Positions 41,353 to 51,800 of a DNA stretch of 64,000 nucleotides are shown piece by piece. The notes beneath the pieces were generated by a model. That model did no database searches. It was not told where the DNA came from and saw only the letters and a list, made by a program, of their open reading frames with translations. The stretch spans positions 496,001-560,000 of the forward strand of contig NZ_BNBE01000002.1 of assembly GCF_014654895.1 (NCBI RefSeq), read 5' to 3'. The stretch is from Streptomyces filamentosus. GTDB taxonomy: Bacteria > Actinomycetota > Actinomycetes > Streptomycetales > Streptomycetaceae. Every line of letters begins with the position of its first letter. Within the stretch, counting starts at the first letter, position 1. Position numbers and translations under genes: made by a program.

Positions 41353-42329
41353 AGCCCTTCGAGCACGTGCGCGCCGAGCGCACCGAGCAGGCCCTCGCCG
41401 CCCACGCCCGCCACCCCCGCGCCCAGTACCTCGCGGGCGGCACCAACCTCGTCGACCTGATGAAGCTCGGCGTGGCCGACTCTCCGCTCCTCGTGGACAT
41501 CGGCCGGCTGCCGCTCGACACCGTCACCGAGACGTCCGGCGGCGGCCTCGGCATCGGGGCCACCGTCCGCAACAGCGACCTGGCGGCCCATCCGCTCGTC
41601 CGCACCCGCTACCCGGTGCTGTCGCAGGCCCTCCTCTCCGGCGCCTCCCCCCAGCTCCGCAACGCGGCCACCACCGGTGGCAACCTCCTCCAGCGCACCC
41701 GCTGCCCGTACTTCCAGGACGTCTCCCACCCCTGCAACAAGCGGGAACCCGGCACCGGGTGCCCCGCCCGGGACGGCGTCCACCGCGACCTCGCCGTGCT
41801 CGGCCACTCGGCGCACTGCGTCGCCACCCACCCCTCGGACATGGCCGTCGCCCTCGCCGCCCTCGACGCCCGGGTGCGCCTGCTCGGTCCCGACGGCGCA
41901 CGCGAGGTCCCGCTCACGGACTTCCACCGGCTGCCGGGCGACCGGCCGGAACAGGACACCGTCCTGCGTCCCGGGGAACTCGTCACCGAGGTCACCCTCC
42001 CGCCGGCCGCCGGCACCAGCGCCTACCGGAAGGCCCGCGACCGCGCCTCGTACGCCTTCGCCCTCGCCTCCGTCGCCGCCGTCCTCGACGTCGCGGAGGG
42101 CCGCGTCCGGCACGTCGCCCTCGCCTTCGGCGGACTCGCCCACCGGCCCTGGCGCGCCCGCGCCGCCGAGGAGGCCCTGCGCGGGGCGCCCGCCGACGAG
42201 GAGACCTTCACCTGGGCTGTGGACGCCGAACTGGCGGCCGCCCGGCCGCTGCGCGACAACGGCTTCAAGGTGCCGCTCGCCCGGGGCATCGCCGTCCGCG
42301 TGCTCACCGACCTGGCCGCCACCACCTGA
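41349..42329 (+). CDS. xanthine-dehydrogenase-type FAD subunit
   Basis: A 326-residue FAD-binding subunit (CoxM/YagS type). FAD contacts lie in YLAGGTNLVDLMKLG and the NAATTGGNLLQRTRC block. The following CPYFQDVSHPCNKREPGTGC insert carries cysteines typical of the YagS branch, which binds an extra [4Fe-4S] cluster. That branch (PaoABC) oxidises aromatic aldehydes, so the enzyme may be an aldehyde rather than a xanthine oxidoreductase. GTG overlaps the preceding stop. Confidence 0.92.
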   Translation: MKPFEHVRAERTEQALAAHARHPRAQYLAGGTNLVDLMKLGVADSPLLVDIGRLPLDTVTETSGGGLGIGATVRNSDLAAHPLVRTRYPVLSQALLSGASPQLRNAATTGGNLLQRTRCPYFQDVSHPCNKREPGTGCPARDGVHRDLAVLGHSAHCVATHPSDMAVALAALDARVRLLGPDGAREVPLTDFHRLPGDRPEQDTVLRPGELVTEVTLPPAAGTSAYRKARDRASYAFALASVAAVLDVAEGRVRHVALAFGGLAHRPWRARAAEEALRGAPADEETFTWAVDAELAAARPLRDNGFKVPLARGIAVRVLTDLAATT

Positions 42330-42342
42330 GGAGCCACCCCGC

Positions 42343-44463
42343 ATGTGTCCTCCGCCGACACCCGCCGGACCGGTCGCAGGAGCCGACGCCGAGCGCCGCG
42401 ACGCCCGGCTCAAGGTCACCGGAACCGCCCGCTACGCCGCCGAGCACACCCCGCCCGGCTGCCTCCACGCGGCGCCCGTGCCCGCCACCGTCGCCCGGGG
42501 CCGGGTCACCGCCGTGCACGCCGACGAGATCCTGCGCCGCCCCGGCGTCCACGCCGTCCTCAGCCACGAGAACGCGCCCCGGCTGGGCGAGGCCGACGAC
42601 CCGACCCTGGCCGTGCTCCAGGACGACCGGGTCCCCCACCGCGGGTGGTACGTCGCCCTCGTCGTCGCCGACACGCCGGAGAACGCCCGCGCGGCCGCCG
42701 ACGCCCTCCGGATCGAGTACGCCCCCGAGGAACACGACGCCGGACCGGCCGACGGCCACCCCCGCCTCTACACCCCGGAGGAGGCCAACGGCGGCCACCC
42801 CGCCGTCCGCGAGAGGGGCGACTTCGACGCCGCCTTCGCCGCCTCCGCCGTCCGCGTCGACGCCACGTACACCCTGACCGCCCTGCACAACCACCCCATG
42901 GAGCCGCACGCCTCCACGGCCTGGTGGACCGACGGCGACCTGAACGTCCACGACTCGAACCAAGGGTCCACCACCGTGCGGAACGTCCTCGCCGCGTTGT
43001 TCGCAGTGCCCCGGGAGCGGGTCACCGTCCACGCCGCCCACGTCGGCGGCGGGTTCGGCTCCAAGGGCACCCCGCGCCCCCAGGTCGTCCTCGCGGTCAT
43101 GGCGGCGCGGCACACCGGACGTCCCGTCAAGCTCGCCCTGCCCCGCCGTCACCTGCCCGCCGTCGTCGGCCACCGCGCCCCCACCGTCCAGCGCGTCCGC
43201 ATCGGCGCGGACGCCCGCGGCGTGATCCGCGCCCTCGCCCACGAGGTCACCACGCAGACCTCGACGGTCAAGGAGTTCGTGGAGCAGGCCGCCGTCCCCG
43301 CCCGCGTCATGTACACCTCTCCGCACAGCCGCACGACCCACCGCGTGGTGGCCCTCGACGTCCCCACCCCGTCGTGGATGCGCGCCCCCGGCGAGGCGTC
43401 CGGCATGTACGCCCTCGAAGCCGCCATGGACGAACTCGCCGTCGCCACCGGCCTCGATCCCGTCGAACTCCGCCTTCGCAACGAACCGGCCCTCGAACCC
43501 GACAGCGGTCGGCCGTTCAGCAGCAGGAACCTCGTCGGCTGCCTCCAGGAGGGCGCTCGGCTCTTCGGCTGGGAGGGGCGCGATCCCCGGCCGGGCGTAC
43601 GTCGCTCCGGTGACCGTTTCACCGGCACCGGCGTGGCCTCGGCCACCTACCCGTACCTCCTCGGCCCGTCGAAGGCGACCGCCCGCGCCGCATCCGACGG
43701 CACGCACGTCGTGCGGGTCGACGCCACCGACATCGGCACCGGGGCGCGCACCGTCCTCGCGCAGATCGCCGCCGACGCGCTCCGCGTCCCCCTGGACTCG
43801 GTCCGGGTGGAGATCGGCAGCAGTGCCCTGCCCGCCGCCCCGCTCGCGGGCGGCTCCTCGGGAACCGCGTCCTGGGGCTGGGCCGTCCACCGGGCCTGCA
43901 CCGGGCTGGCCGAGCGGCTGCGCGCCCACTCCGGCCCGCTGCCGTCCGAGGGCCTGACCGTACGGGCCGACACCGCGGAGGAGGCGGGGAAGGAGTCTCC
44001 GTACGCCCGGCACGCCTTCGGCGCCCACTTCGCGGAGGTCGAGGTGGACGCGGTGACCGGCGAGGTGCGGGTGCGCCGACTGCTCGGCGTCTTCGCCGCC
44101 GGCCGGATCCTCAACCCGCGGACCGCCCGCTCCCAGTTCATCGGGGGCATGACCATGGGCATCGGCATGGCGCTGACCGAGGGCAGCACCCTCGACACCC
44201 GGTCCGGCGAGTTCGTGGAGCGGGACCTCGCCTCGTACCACGTCCCCGTCAACGCCGACGTGCCCTCCCTGGAGGCGCACTGGCTGGACGAGGAGGATCC
44301 CCACCTCAATCCCATGGGCAGCAAGGGCATCGGGGAGATCGGCATCGTCGGCACGGCGGCCGCGGTGGCGAACGCCGTGCACCACGCCGTGGGCGCCCGC
44401 CTGCGCGAGCTGCCCCTGACACCGGACCGCCTGCTGCCGCACCTGCGCGGCCTGTCGGGCTGA
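42343..44463 (+). CDS. molybdopterin-binding subunit of a xanthine-dehydrogenase/aldehyde-oxidase-type enzyme
   Basis: A 706-residue large subunit. Conserved blocks are HVGGGFGSKG, MRAPGEASGMYALE (cofactor contact), GGSSGTASWGW and the active-site glutamate in GSKGIGEIGIVG. Length and order match PaoC/YagR. With the two upstream genes it forms an alpha-beta-gamma molybdenum hydroxylase that hydroxylates an aldehyde or N-heterocycle. Purine neighbours suggest xanthine or hypoxanthine, while the YagS-like partner suggests an aldehyde; the sequence does not decide. A GAGGAG site precedes ATG 42343. Confidence 0.92.
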   Translation: MCPPPTPAGPVAGADAERRDARLKVTGTARYAAEHTPPGCLHAAPVPATVARGRVTAVHADEILRRPGVHAVLSHENAPRLGEADDPTLAVLQDDRVPHRGWYVALVVADTPENARAAADALRIEYAPEEHDAGPADGHPRLYTPEEANGGHPAVRERGDFDAAFAASAVRVDATYTLTALHNHPMEPHASTAWWTDGDLNVHDSNQGSTTVRNVLAALFAVPRERVTVHAAHVGGGFGSKGTPRPQVVLAVMAARHTGRPVKLALPRRHLPAVVGHRAPTVQRVRIGADARGVIRALAHEVTTQTSTVKEFVEQAAVPARVMYTSPHSRTTHRVVALDVPTPSWMRAPGEASGMYALEAAMDELAVATGLDPVELRLRNEPALEPDSGRPFSSRNLVGCLQEGARLFGWEGRDPRPGVRRSGDRFTGTGVASATYPYLLGPSKATARAASDGTHVVRVDATDIGTGARTVLAQIAADALRVPLDSVRVEIGSSALPAAPLAGGSSGTASWGWAVHRACTGLAERLRAHSGPLPSEGLTVRADTAEEAGKESPYARHAFGAHFAEVEVDAVTGEVRVRRLLGVFAAGRILNPRTARSQFIGGMTMGIGMALTEGSTLDTRSGEFVERDLASYHVPVNADVPSLEAHWLDEEDPHLNPMGSKGIGEIGIVGTAAAVANAVHHAVGARLRELPLTPDRLLPHLRGLSG

Positions 44464-44856
44464 CCGGCCCGCCGGACCGCGGCGGCGCTCGCACTCCCCC
44501 GTGAGCCCGGCGCGGGAAGATGGGCGGATCGGCGGACGGCGCGGCGGCTCGGGGCGATGGTTTCGGGCATATCCGCCGGGCCCGGGTCCCGCGGCAACCG
44601 CTCTCCGGGCGGGTGCCGACCGGCAGGGCCGGTGCCGTCCGCGCGAGTGCGGAATCGTTGCTTCCGGGCATCGGGGCCCCGCGCCCTCCAGCCCGCCCCC
44701 GGAAACACCGGAGGGCGAAAAGAACCTATTCTTATCAATACCCCTCGCGCGCCCCCTTTCTGCGCTGTCCAAAAAGCGCCGCCCTCTCATTCACGACCCC
44801 TCATGTCCGCTGCTACTGTGCGAACTCCTCATTCGGATGTGATGGAGATTCCCCGC
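44464..44856. other. 393-bp region upstream of the PTM cluster
   Basis: It holds the cluster promoter. Unusually AT-rich DNA for this window occurs around 44715-44745 (AACCTATTCTTATCAATACC) and 44790-44850. In-frame ATGs at 44802 and 44842 are alternative starts for the hydroxylase. No pathway-specific regulator gene is present here. Confidence 0.5.
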
Positions 44857-45762
44857 ATGGAAGATCGACCCGATACGGGGTCGCTGTCGGCGAATTCATG
44901 GACCATCGGCGCGTCCGCCCGCGAGTGTCTCCGTTATGCCGCGTACCCGATCCTGCTCCTGTCCGCGGTCTGGCTCTTCACCTCGGTCCTGCACTTCGGC
45001 TGGGACCGCGGCCGGGCCGTCCAGTTCTTCCTCATCGGCACCATCGCCTATCTCGCGGCACTGGAGCGGCTGATCCCGCACCGGACCGACTGGCACCCCA
45101 GCGGCCCGGAACTGTGCTGGTACGCGGCATATTTCGGGTTCACCATGGTCGGCGCCGTGCTCGGCAAGTCGGTCGTCACGGCCGTCCTGGCCGCGACCCC
45201 CCTCACGGGGCCGGAGCTGCCGCTCGGGGCGGAGCTGCCCCTCGCCCTGCTGGCCTCCTCGCTGGCCGGCTACCTCGCCCACCGCTGGGCGCATTCCAAT
45301 CGACTGCTGTGGAAGGTGCACGGAATCCATCACGTCCCGGGAAAAGTGAATGTCGCCAACAACGGCGTCAACCACCTCCTGGACGTCGCCTTCAAGCAGG
45401 GCACCGTCCAATTGACACTGGGATTTCTCGGATTCTCCGCCGACTGCCTTTTCGCAGTGGCGCTCTTCACCCTTGTCCAGGGTTATTTCGTGCACGCGAA
45501 CGTGGACGTCCGGCTCGGTCCGCTCCACCACGTCCTGGCCACTCCCGAGCAGCACCGGCTGCACCACAGCGCGGACCTGGCCGAGGCCGGTCACTTCGGC
45601 GTGGACCTCTCGGTCTGGGACCGCCTCTTCGGCAGCTTCACCTGGAGACCGGACCGCCGCCCCGCGATCGTCGGCGTCAAGGACCCCGCCGCGTTCCCGG
45701 AGACCGGCTCGATCGTCGCCAGCCTGCTCCACCCCGTGCGCCGCCCGCCCCGCACCGCGTAG
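44857..45762 (+). CDS. ftdA: sterol-desaturase/fatty-acid-hydroxylase-like PTM hydroxylase
   Basis: A 301-residue membrane di-iron enzyme. The histidine boxes are H142-x3-H146 (AHRWAHS), H155-x2-HH (HGIHH) and H233-x2-HH (EQHRLHH), set between about four membrane helices. In PTM clusters (HSAF, frontalamide, S. griseus) this first gene encodes the hydroxylase that oxidises the ornithine beta carbon of the tetramate. GGAGAT lies at good spacing for ATG 44857. It is 128 bp upstream of the megasynthase gene on the same strand. Role is inferred from cluster synteny. Confidence 0.9.
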   Translation: MEDRPDTGSLSANSWTIGASARECLRYAAYPILLLSAVWLFTSVLHFGWDRGRAVQFFLIGTIAYLAALERLIPHRTDWHPSGPELCWYAAYFGFTMVGAVLGKSVVTAVLAATPLTGPELPLGAELPLALLASSLAGYLAHRWAHSNRLLWKVHGIHHVPGKVNVANNGVNHLLDVAFKQGTVQLTLGFLGFSADCLFAVALFTLVQGYFVHANVDVRLGPLHHVLATPEQHRLHHSADLAEAGHFGVDLSVWDRLFGSFTWRPDRRPAIVGVKDPAAFPETGSIVASLLHPVRRPPRTA

Positions 45763-45890
45763 TCCCCCGTACCGCGCGCACCCGCTCGGTACCGCGCACC
45801 TCCCCGCCCCGTACCGCGCCGCACCGGCGTCGTGCCCCCACACGCCCCGCCCGGCTCGTACCGAGGCGTCGCCCCCCACCGGATTGGACC

Positions 45891-48800
45891 ATGACGGACT
45901 CCCCCAGCTCCGCCCACCACGACAAGGTCGCCATCATCGGCATCGGCTGCCGGCTCCCCGGACACGCGGGGGACCACCGGTCCTTCTGGCGCAATCTGAT
46001 CGAAGGCCGGGACTGTCTCGTGCCCACCCCGGCGGACCGGTACGACATCACGACCCTCGGCAGCCGCGACCGGGCCAAGCCGGGCCGGCTGACCGGCGGC
46101 CGGGGCGGCTACATCGACGGCTTCGACGAGTTCGACCCCCACTTCTTCGGGATCAGTCCGCGCGAGGCCGAGCACATGGACCCGCAGCAGCGCAAGCTCC
46201 TGGAGGTGTCCTGGGAGGCGCTGGAGGACGGCGGGCAGCGGCCCGCCGAACTGGCCGGGCGGGACGTCGGCGTCTTCATCGGCGCCTTCACCCTCGACTA
46301 CAAGATCCTGCAGTTCGCCGACCTCGGCTTCGAGACGCTGGCCGCGCACACCGCGACCGGCACGATGATGACGATGGTCTCGAACCGCATCTCGCACTGC
46401 CTCGACCTCCGCGGCCCCAGCGTCTCCATCGACACGGCGTGCAGCTCCTCCCTGGTCGCGGTCCACCTGGCCTGCCAGAGCCTGCGGCGCGGCGAGAGCG
46501 AACTCGCCCTGGCCGGAGGCACCCTGCTGCACCTCGCGCCGCAGTACACCATCGCCGAGACCAAGGGCGGCTTCCTCTCCCCCGACGGACGCTCCCGCGC
46601 CTTCGACGCCTCCGCCGACGGTTACGTACGGGCCGAGGGCGTCGGCGTCGTGGCGCTCAAGCGCCTCTCGGACGCGCTGCGCGACGGCGACCCGGTGCAC
46701 GCCGTGGTGATCGGCAGCGGGGTGAACCAGGACGGACGGACCAACGGCATCACCGTGCCCAGCGCCGACGCCCAGGCCACGCTCATCGAGCGGGTCTGCG
46801 CCGAGGCGGGAGTGTCACCGGGCAGCCTCCAGTACGTCGAGGCGCACGGCACCTCCACCCCCGTCGGCGACCCGATCGAGGCGCGGGCGCTGGGCCGGGT
46901 GCTGGCGCAGGGCCGGGTGCCCGGCGCGCGCTGCTACGTCGGCTCGGTCAAGACCAACATCGGGCACACGGAGGCCGCCGCCGGCGTCGCGGGCCTGATC
47001 AAGACGGCGCTGGCCCTCCGGCACCGCCGCATCCCACCGCACTTGAACCTCGAACGGCCCAACCCCGCCATCGACTTCGCCGCGCTGCCCTTCGAGATCC
47101 CGACCGCACCGGTCGACTGGCCGGAGCACGAGGGACCCGCGCGGGCGGGCGTCAACTCCTTCGGCTTCGGCGGCACCAACGCCCACGTCCTGCTGGAGGA
47201 GGCGCCGCCCCGCCCGCCGGAGGAGCCGCACGCGACGGACCGGAGGCCCGCCCGCTCGATCCTCCCGCTGAGCGCCCGGCACGCGTCGGGCCCCGCCGAA
47301 CTGGCCGCGGGCGTCCGCCGCGAACTCGCCGCCGGAGCGTCCCTCGCGGACGTCGGGCACACCCTGGCCCACCGCCGCCAGCACTTCGAGGAGCGCCTCG
47401 CCGTCGTCCACTCCCCCCTCGACCCGCCCGGCTCGCTCGACGAGGTGCTGGCCGCCTGCGAGCGCGGGGAGCAGCACCCCCGCGCCGTGCGGGGCCGCCT
47501 CCGGGAGGCCGGGGCGCGGCGGCTGGTGTGGGTGTTCACCGGCATGGGACCGCAGTGGTGGGGCATGGGACGCGGACTCCTCGACGCCGAGCCCGTGTTC
47601 CGGGAGGCGGTCGAGCGGTGCGACCGGGAGGTCCGGCGCCAGGCGGGCTGGTCGCTGCTCGACGAGCTGACCCGGCCCGAGGCGGAGTCCCGGATGGCCG
47701 AGACCTGGCTCGCCCAGCCCGCCAACTTCGCCGTCCAGGCGGGGCTCGCGGCGCTGTGGGAGCACCGCGGCGTGCGGCCGGACGCCGTCGTCGGGCACAG
47801 CACCGGCGAGATCGCGGCCTTCCACCGGGCCGGGGTGTACGGCCTGGAGGACGCCGTCCGGATCGCGCTGGCGCGCAGCGCCCTCCAGCAGCGGCTCGCG
47901 GGCACCGGCGCGATGCTGGCGGCGAACCTGTCCGAGGAGGAGGCCGAGCGGCTGGTCCGCCCGCACCGGGACCGGGTGTCGGTCGCCGCCGTGAACGGCC
48001 CGGCGTCGGTGACGCTGTCCGGGGACCGGGAGGCCCTCGGGGAGCTCGCCGGGCGGCTGGAGCGGGAGCAGGTCTTCGCCCGGTTCCTCGACGTAGAAGT
48101 GCCCTATCACAGCGTGCGGATGGACCCGATCGAGGCCGAGCTGCGCGAGGCGCTGGCCGGGATCGCGCCGCGCGCCGCCGGCCTCCCGCTGTACCTCACC
48201 GCCCGCGAGGGGCGTGCGCGGGGGCCGGAGCTGGACGCCGCGTACTGGTGGGAGAACGTCCGGCGGCCGGTCCGGTTCCGTGCCGCGGTCGACCGGCTCG
48301 TCGACGACGGGTACACGCTGTTCCTGGAGATCGGTCCGCACCCGGTGCTCGGCCACTCGATCCGGGAGTGCCTGGAGGGCCGGGCCGCCGAGGGGGTGAC
48401 GCTGCCGTCGATCCGGCGCCGGGAGGACGAGCCCGAGCGGTTCGCCCGTTCCCTCGCGGAGCTGTACACGCTGGGTGTCGACGTGGACTGGTCGGTGCTC
48501 CAGCCCGTGGGGCGGCCGGTGTCGCTGCCGGGCTACCCGTGGCAGCGGGAGCGGTACTGGGTGGAGCCCGCTCCGGTGGAACAGGTCCGGCTCGGCCGGC
48601 TGGACCACCCGCTGCTCGGCCGGCGGACCTCCGCGCTGCAGCCGACCTGGGAGAGCCGCCTGGACACCGAGCGGCTGGCGTACCTGGCCGACCACCGGAT
48701 CGAGGACAGCACGGTCTTCCCGGCCGCCGGGTACCTGGAGATGGCCGCGCAGGCGGTCCGGGCGCTGACCGGCGGCGACACGGCCACCCTGGCCGACGTC

Positions 48801-51800
48801 GAGTTCTCCCGGGCCCTGTTCCTGCCCGACGGCGAGGCGAGGACCGTCCAACTGGCCTTCGCAACGGAGGAGTCCGGGTTCACCATCGCCTCCCTCGCCG
48901 GGGACGGGACCGGGGCGCCCGACCGTACGGTCCACGCGCGCGGGGTCGTCCGCACCGGGCAGCCCCGCCGGCTCGGGGAACCGCTGGACACGGACGCGGT
49001 ACGGGCACGGGCGGGGCGCCGGCTCGACCGGGAGGCGTGCTACGGCGAGCTGGCGGCGCTCGGCTACCACTACGGCCCGGCGTTCCGGGCGATCGACGAG
49101 GTGTGGACGGCCCCCGGCGAGGCACTGTCGCTGATCCGGCCCACCCCGGGCATGGGCGACGGGGCCGCGGACTGCCACGCGCACCCCGTGCTCCTGGACG
49201 CCTGCTTCCAGACCGTGCTCACCGCGACGACGCCGGACGACGGCCGGTCCGCCGGGATCCGGCTGCCCGTCGGCATCGCGGAGCTGCGGCTGGACGCGGT
49301 CGGCGACCGGGCCCTGTGGGCACACGCGACGGTGACCGCGGAGAACGAGGGGGAACTGGTCGCCGACCTCGCCCTGTACGCCGAGGACGGGACGCCGCTC
49401 GGCCGGATCGGTGGCTTCCGCGCGGCGGCGGTGGACCGGGTGGCCTCCTCGGTGAAGCTCGGCACCATCGACGGCTGGCTGGCCGAGGTGGTCTGGGAGG
49501 AGGCGTCCGCCGAGGCGCCGGAGGACGGTGGGACCGCCGAGGGGACCGGGGACGCCCCCGGCGGCTCCCCCGCCCCCGACCTCGTGGTCTTCGCCGACCG
49601 GGGCGGGCTCGGGGCGCGGCTGGCCGAGGCGGTCGTGGCGCGCGGCGGGCGGTGCCGGCTGGTCCGCCCGGGGAGCCGTTACCGCAGCGGGGGCCGGCAC
49701 GCGACCGTACGGCCCGATTCGGCGGCCGATCTGCGCAGGCTGTTCGACGGACTCGGGCCGGGGTTCGGAGCCGTGGTGCATCTGTGGAACCTCGATCTGC
49801 CGCCGCTGGACGCGGTCGGCGCGGCGGACCTCGACGGGATCGGCACGCTCGGCGGCTACTCGCTCGTCCCGCTCGCCCAGGTGCTGCCCGAGGCGTGCCC
49901 GGAGGGGCGCCTGCACATCGTCACCCGGGGCGCCCAGGCGGTGGTGCCGGGCGAGCCGGTGGAGCCGTTCGGCGCGCCCGCCTGGGGCATCGGACGGGTG
50001 CTGCGGCAGCAGGAGCTGACCGGTCACAGCGGCAAGCTGATCGATCTCGACCCGGCCGGGGGCGCCGGCGAGGCCGAGGCGCTGCTGCGCGTGCTCACCG
50101 CGGACGACGGCGAGGACGAGGTCGCGCTGCGGTCCGGTCGGCGGCACCTCAGCAGGCTGCGTCCGCCCGCGGGGCTGACCCGTCCCCTGCCGCTGCGGCT
50201 GCGCGCGGACGGCGCCTATCTGGTCACGGGCGCGTTCGGGGCGCTGGGGCGGCTGCTCTGCCGCACCCTGGTGCGGCGCGGGGCCCGGCGCCTGGTCCTG
50301 CTCGGCCGCACCGGCGTGCCGGAGCGCGGCGCGTGGCGGGGGCTCGATCCGGACGGCCCCGAGGGGCGGCGGGTCGCGTTCCTGCGCGAGCTCGAAGCGC
50401 TCGGCGCGGAGGTGCTGGTCGCCGCGGTCGACGTGACCGACGCGGCGGCCGTGGAGGGCTGGCTGGCCGGGCGCCGGGCCGCCGGTCTGCCGCCGGTGCG
50501 GGGCGTGTTCCACCTCGCGGGGCAGGTGCGGGACGTCCTGCTGCCGTCGTTGGACCGCGCGGCCTTCGACGCGGGCTACGGGCCGAAGGTGCACGGCGGG
50601 TACCTGCTGCACCGGCTGCTGCGCGAGGAGCCGGTCGAGCACTTCGTGCTGTTCGCGTCGATCGCCTCGCTGCTGACCACCGCCGGCCAGGTCAACTACG
50701 CGGCCGGGAACGCGTTCCTGGACGCGCTCGCCCATCACCGCCGGGCACTCGGTCTGCCGGCGCTCAGCCTGGACTGGGGGCCGTGGGCCACCGGCATGAT
50801 CGAGGAGCTCGGGCTGGTCGCCCACTACCGGGACGCGCGCGGGATGAGCTCGCTGGCGCCGGAGGCGGGCATGGCGGTCCTGGAGCGGGTGATCGGGCAG
50901 GACCGGGCCCAGTTGCTGGTGGCCACGGTGGTGGACTGGCCGGTCTTCCTGTCCTGGTACCCCACCCCGCCGCCGCTGGTGTCGGCGCTCGCCGCCGCGG
51001 CGGCCCGGGAGGTCCCGGCGGGGCGGGGCGGCAGTCTGCTCGACGCGTTCCGCGCCGCCGACGGGCCGGGGCGCACGGCGCTGGTGACCGAGCGGTTCGC
51101 GGCCCTCGCGGCGGGTGTGCTGCGGGTGCGGCCGGAGCTGGTCGACGCGGACGCCCGGCTCGGCTCGCTCGGTCTGGACTCGCTGCTCGCGATGGAGCTG
51201 CGGGCCCGGGTCCACGCCGAGCTGGGCGTCTCGCTGCCGGTGGTGGCCCTGCTCAGCAACGGGCCGGTGAGCGAGCTGACCGAGCGGCTGCACGCGGGGC
51301 TGACCGAGCTCGCGGCGGCCGGGGGTCCGGTGGCGGAGACGGCGGTGGAGACGTTCACCGACGAGGCGTGCCACCCGCTCACCCACAACCAGCAGGCCCT
51401 GTGGTTCCTCCGGCAGCTCAACCCGGACGGCTTCGCGTACAACATCGGCGGCGCGGTGGAGGTCCGTGCGGAGCTCGACCCGGAGCTGCTGTTCGATGCC
51501 TTCCGGACGCTGATCGCCCGGCATCCGAGCCTGCGCGTCAACATCACCACCGAGGACGGGCGTCCGGTCCAGCGGGTGCGGCCCGAGGCCGTCGCCGACA
51601 CCGGTCTTCTCGACGTGTCCGGGCTGCCCTGGGACGAGGTCCGCTCCCGACTGGTGGCGGAGTACCGCAGGCCGTACGACCTGGAGCGGGACCCCCTGGT
51701 GCGGCTGCGGCTGTTCCGGCGGGGCCCGGACCGCTGGGTGCTGATGAAGGCCGTCCACCACATCGTGTCGGACGCGATCTCCACCTTCACCTTCATCGAG

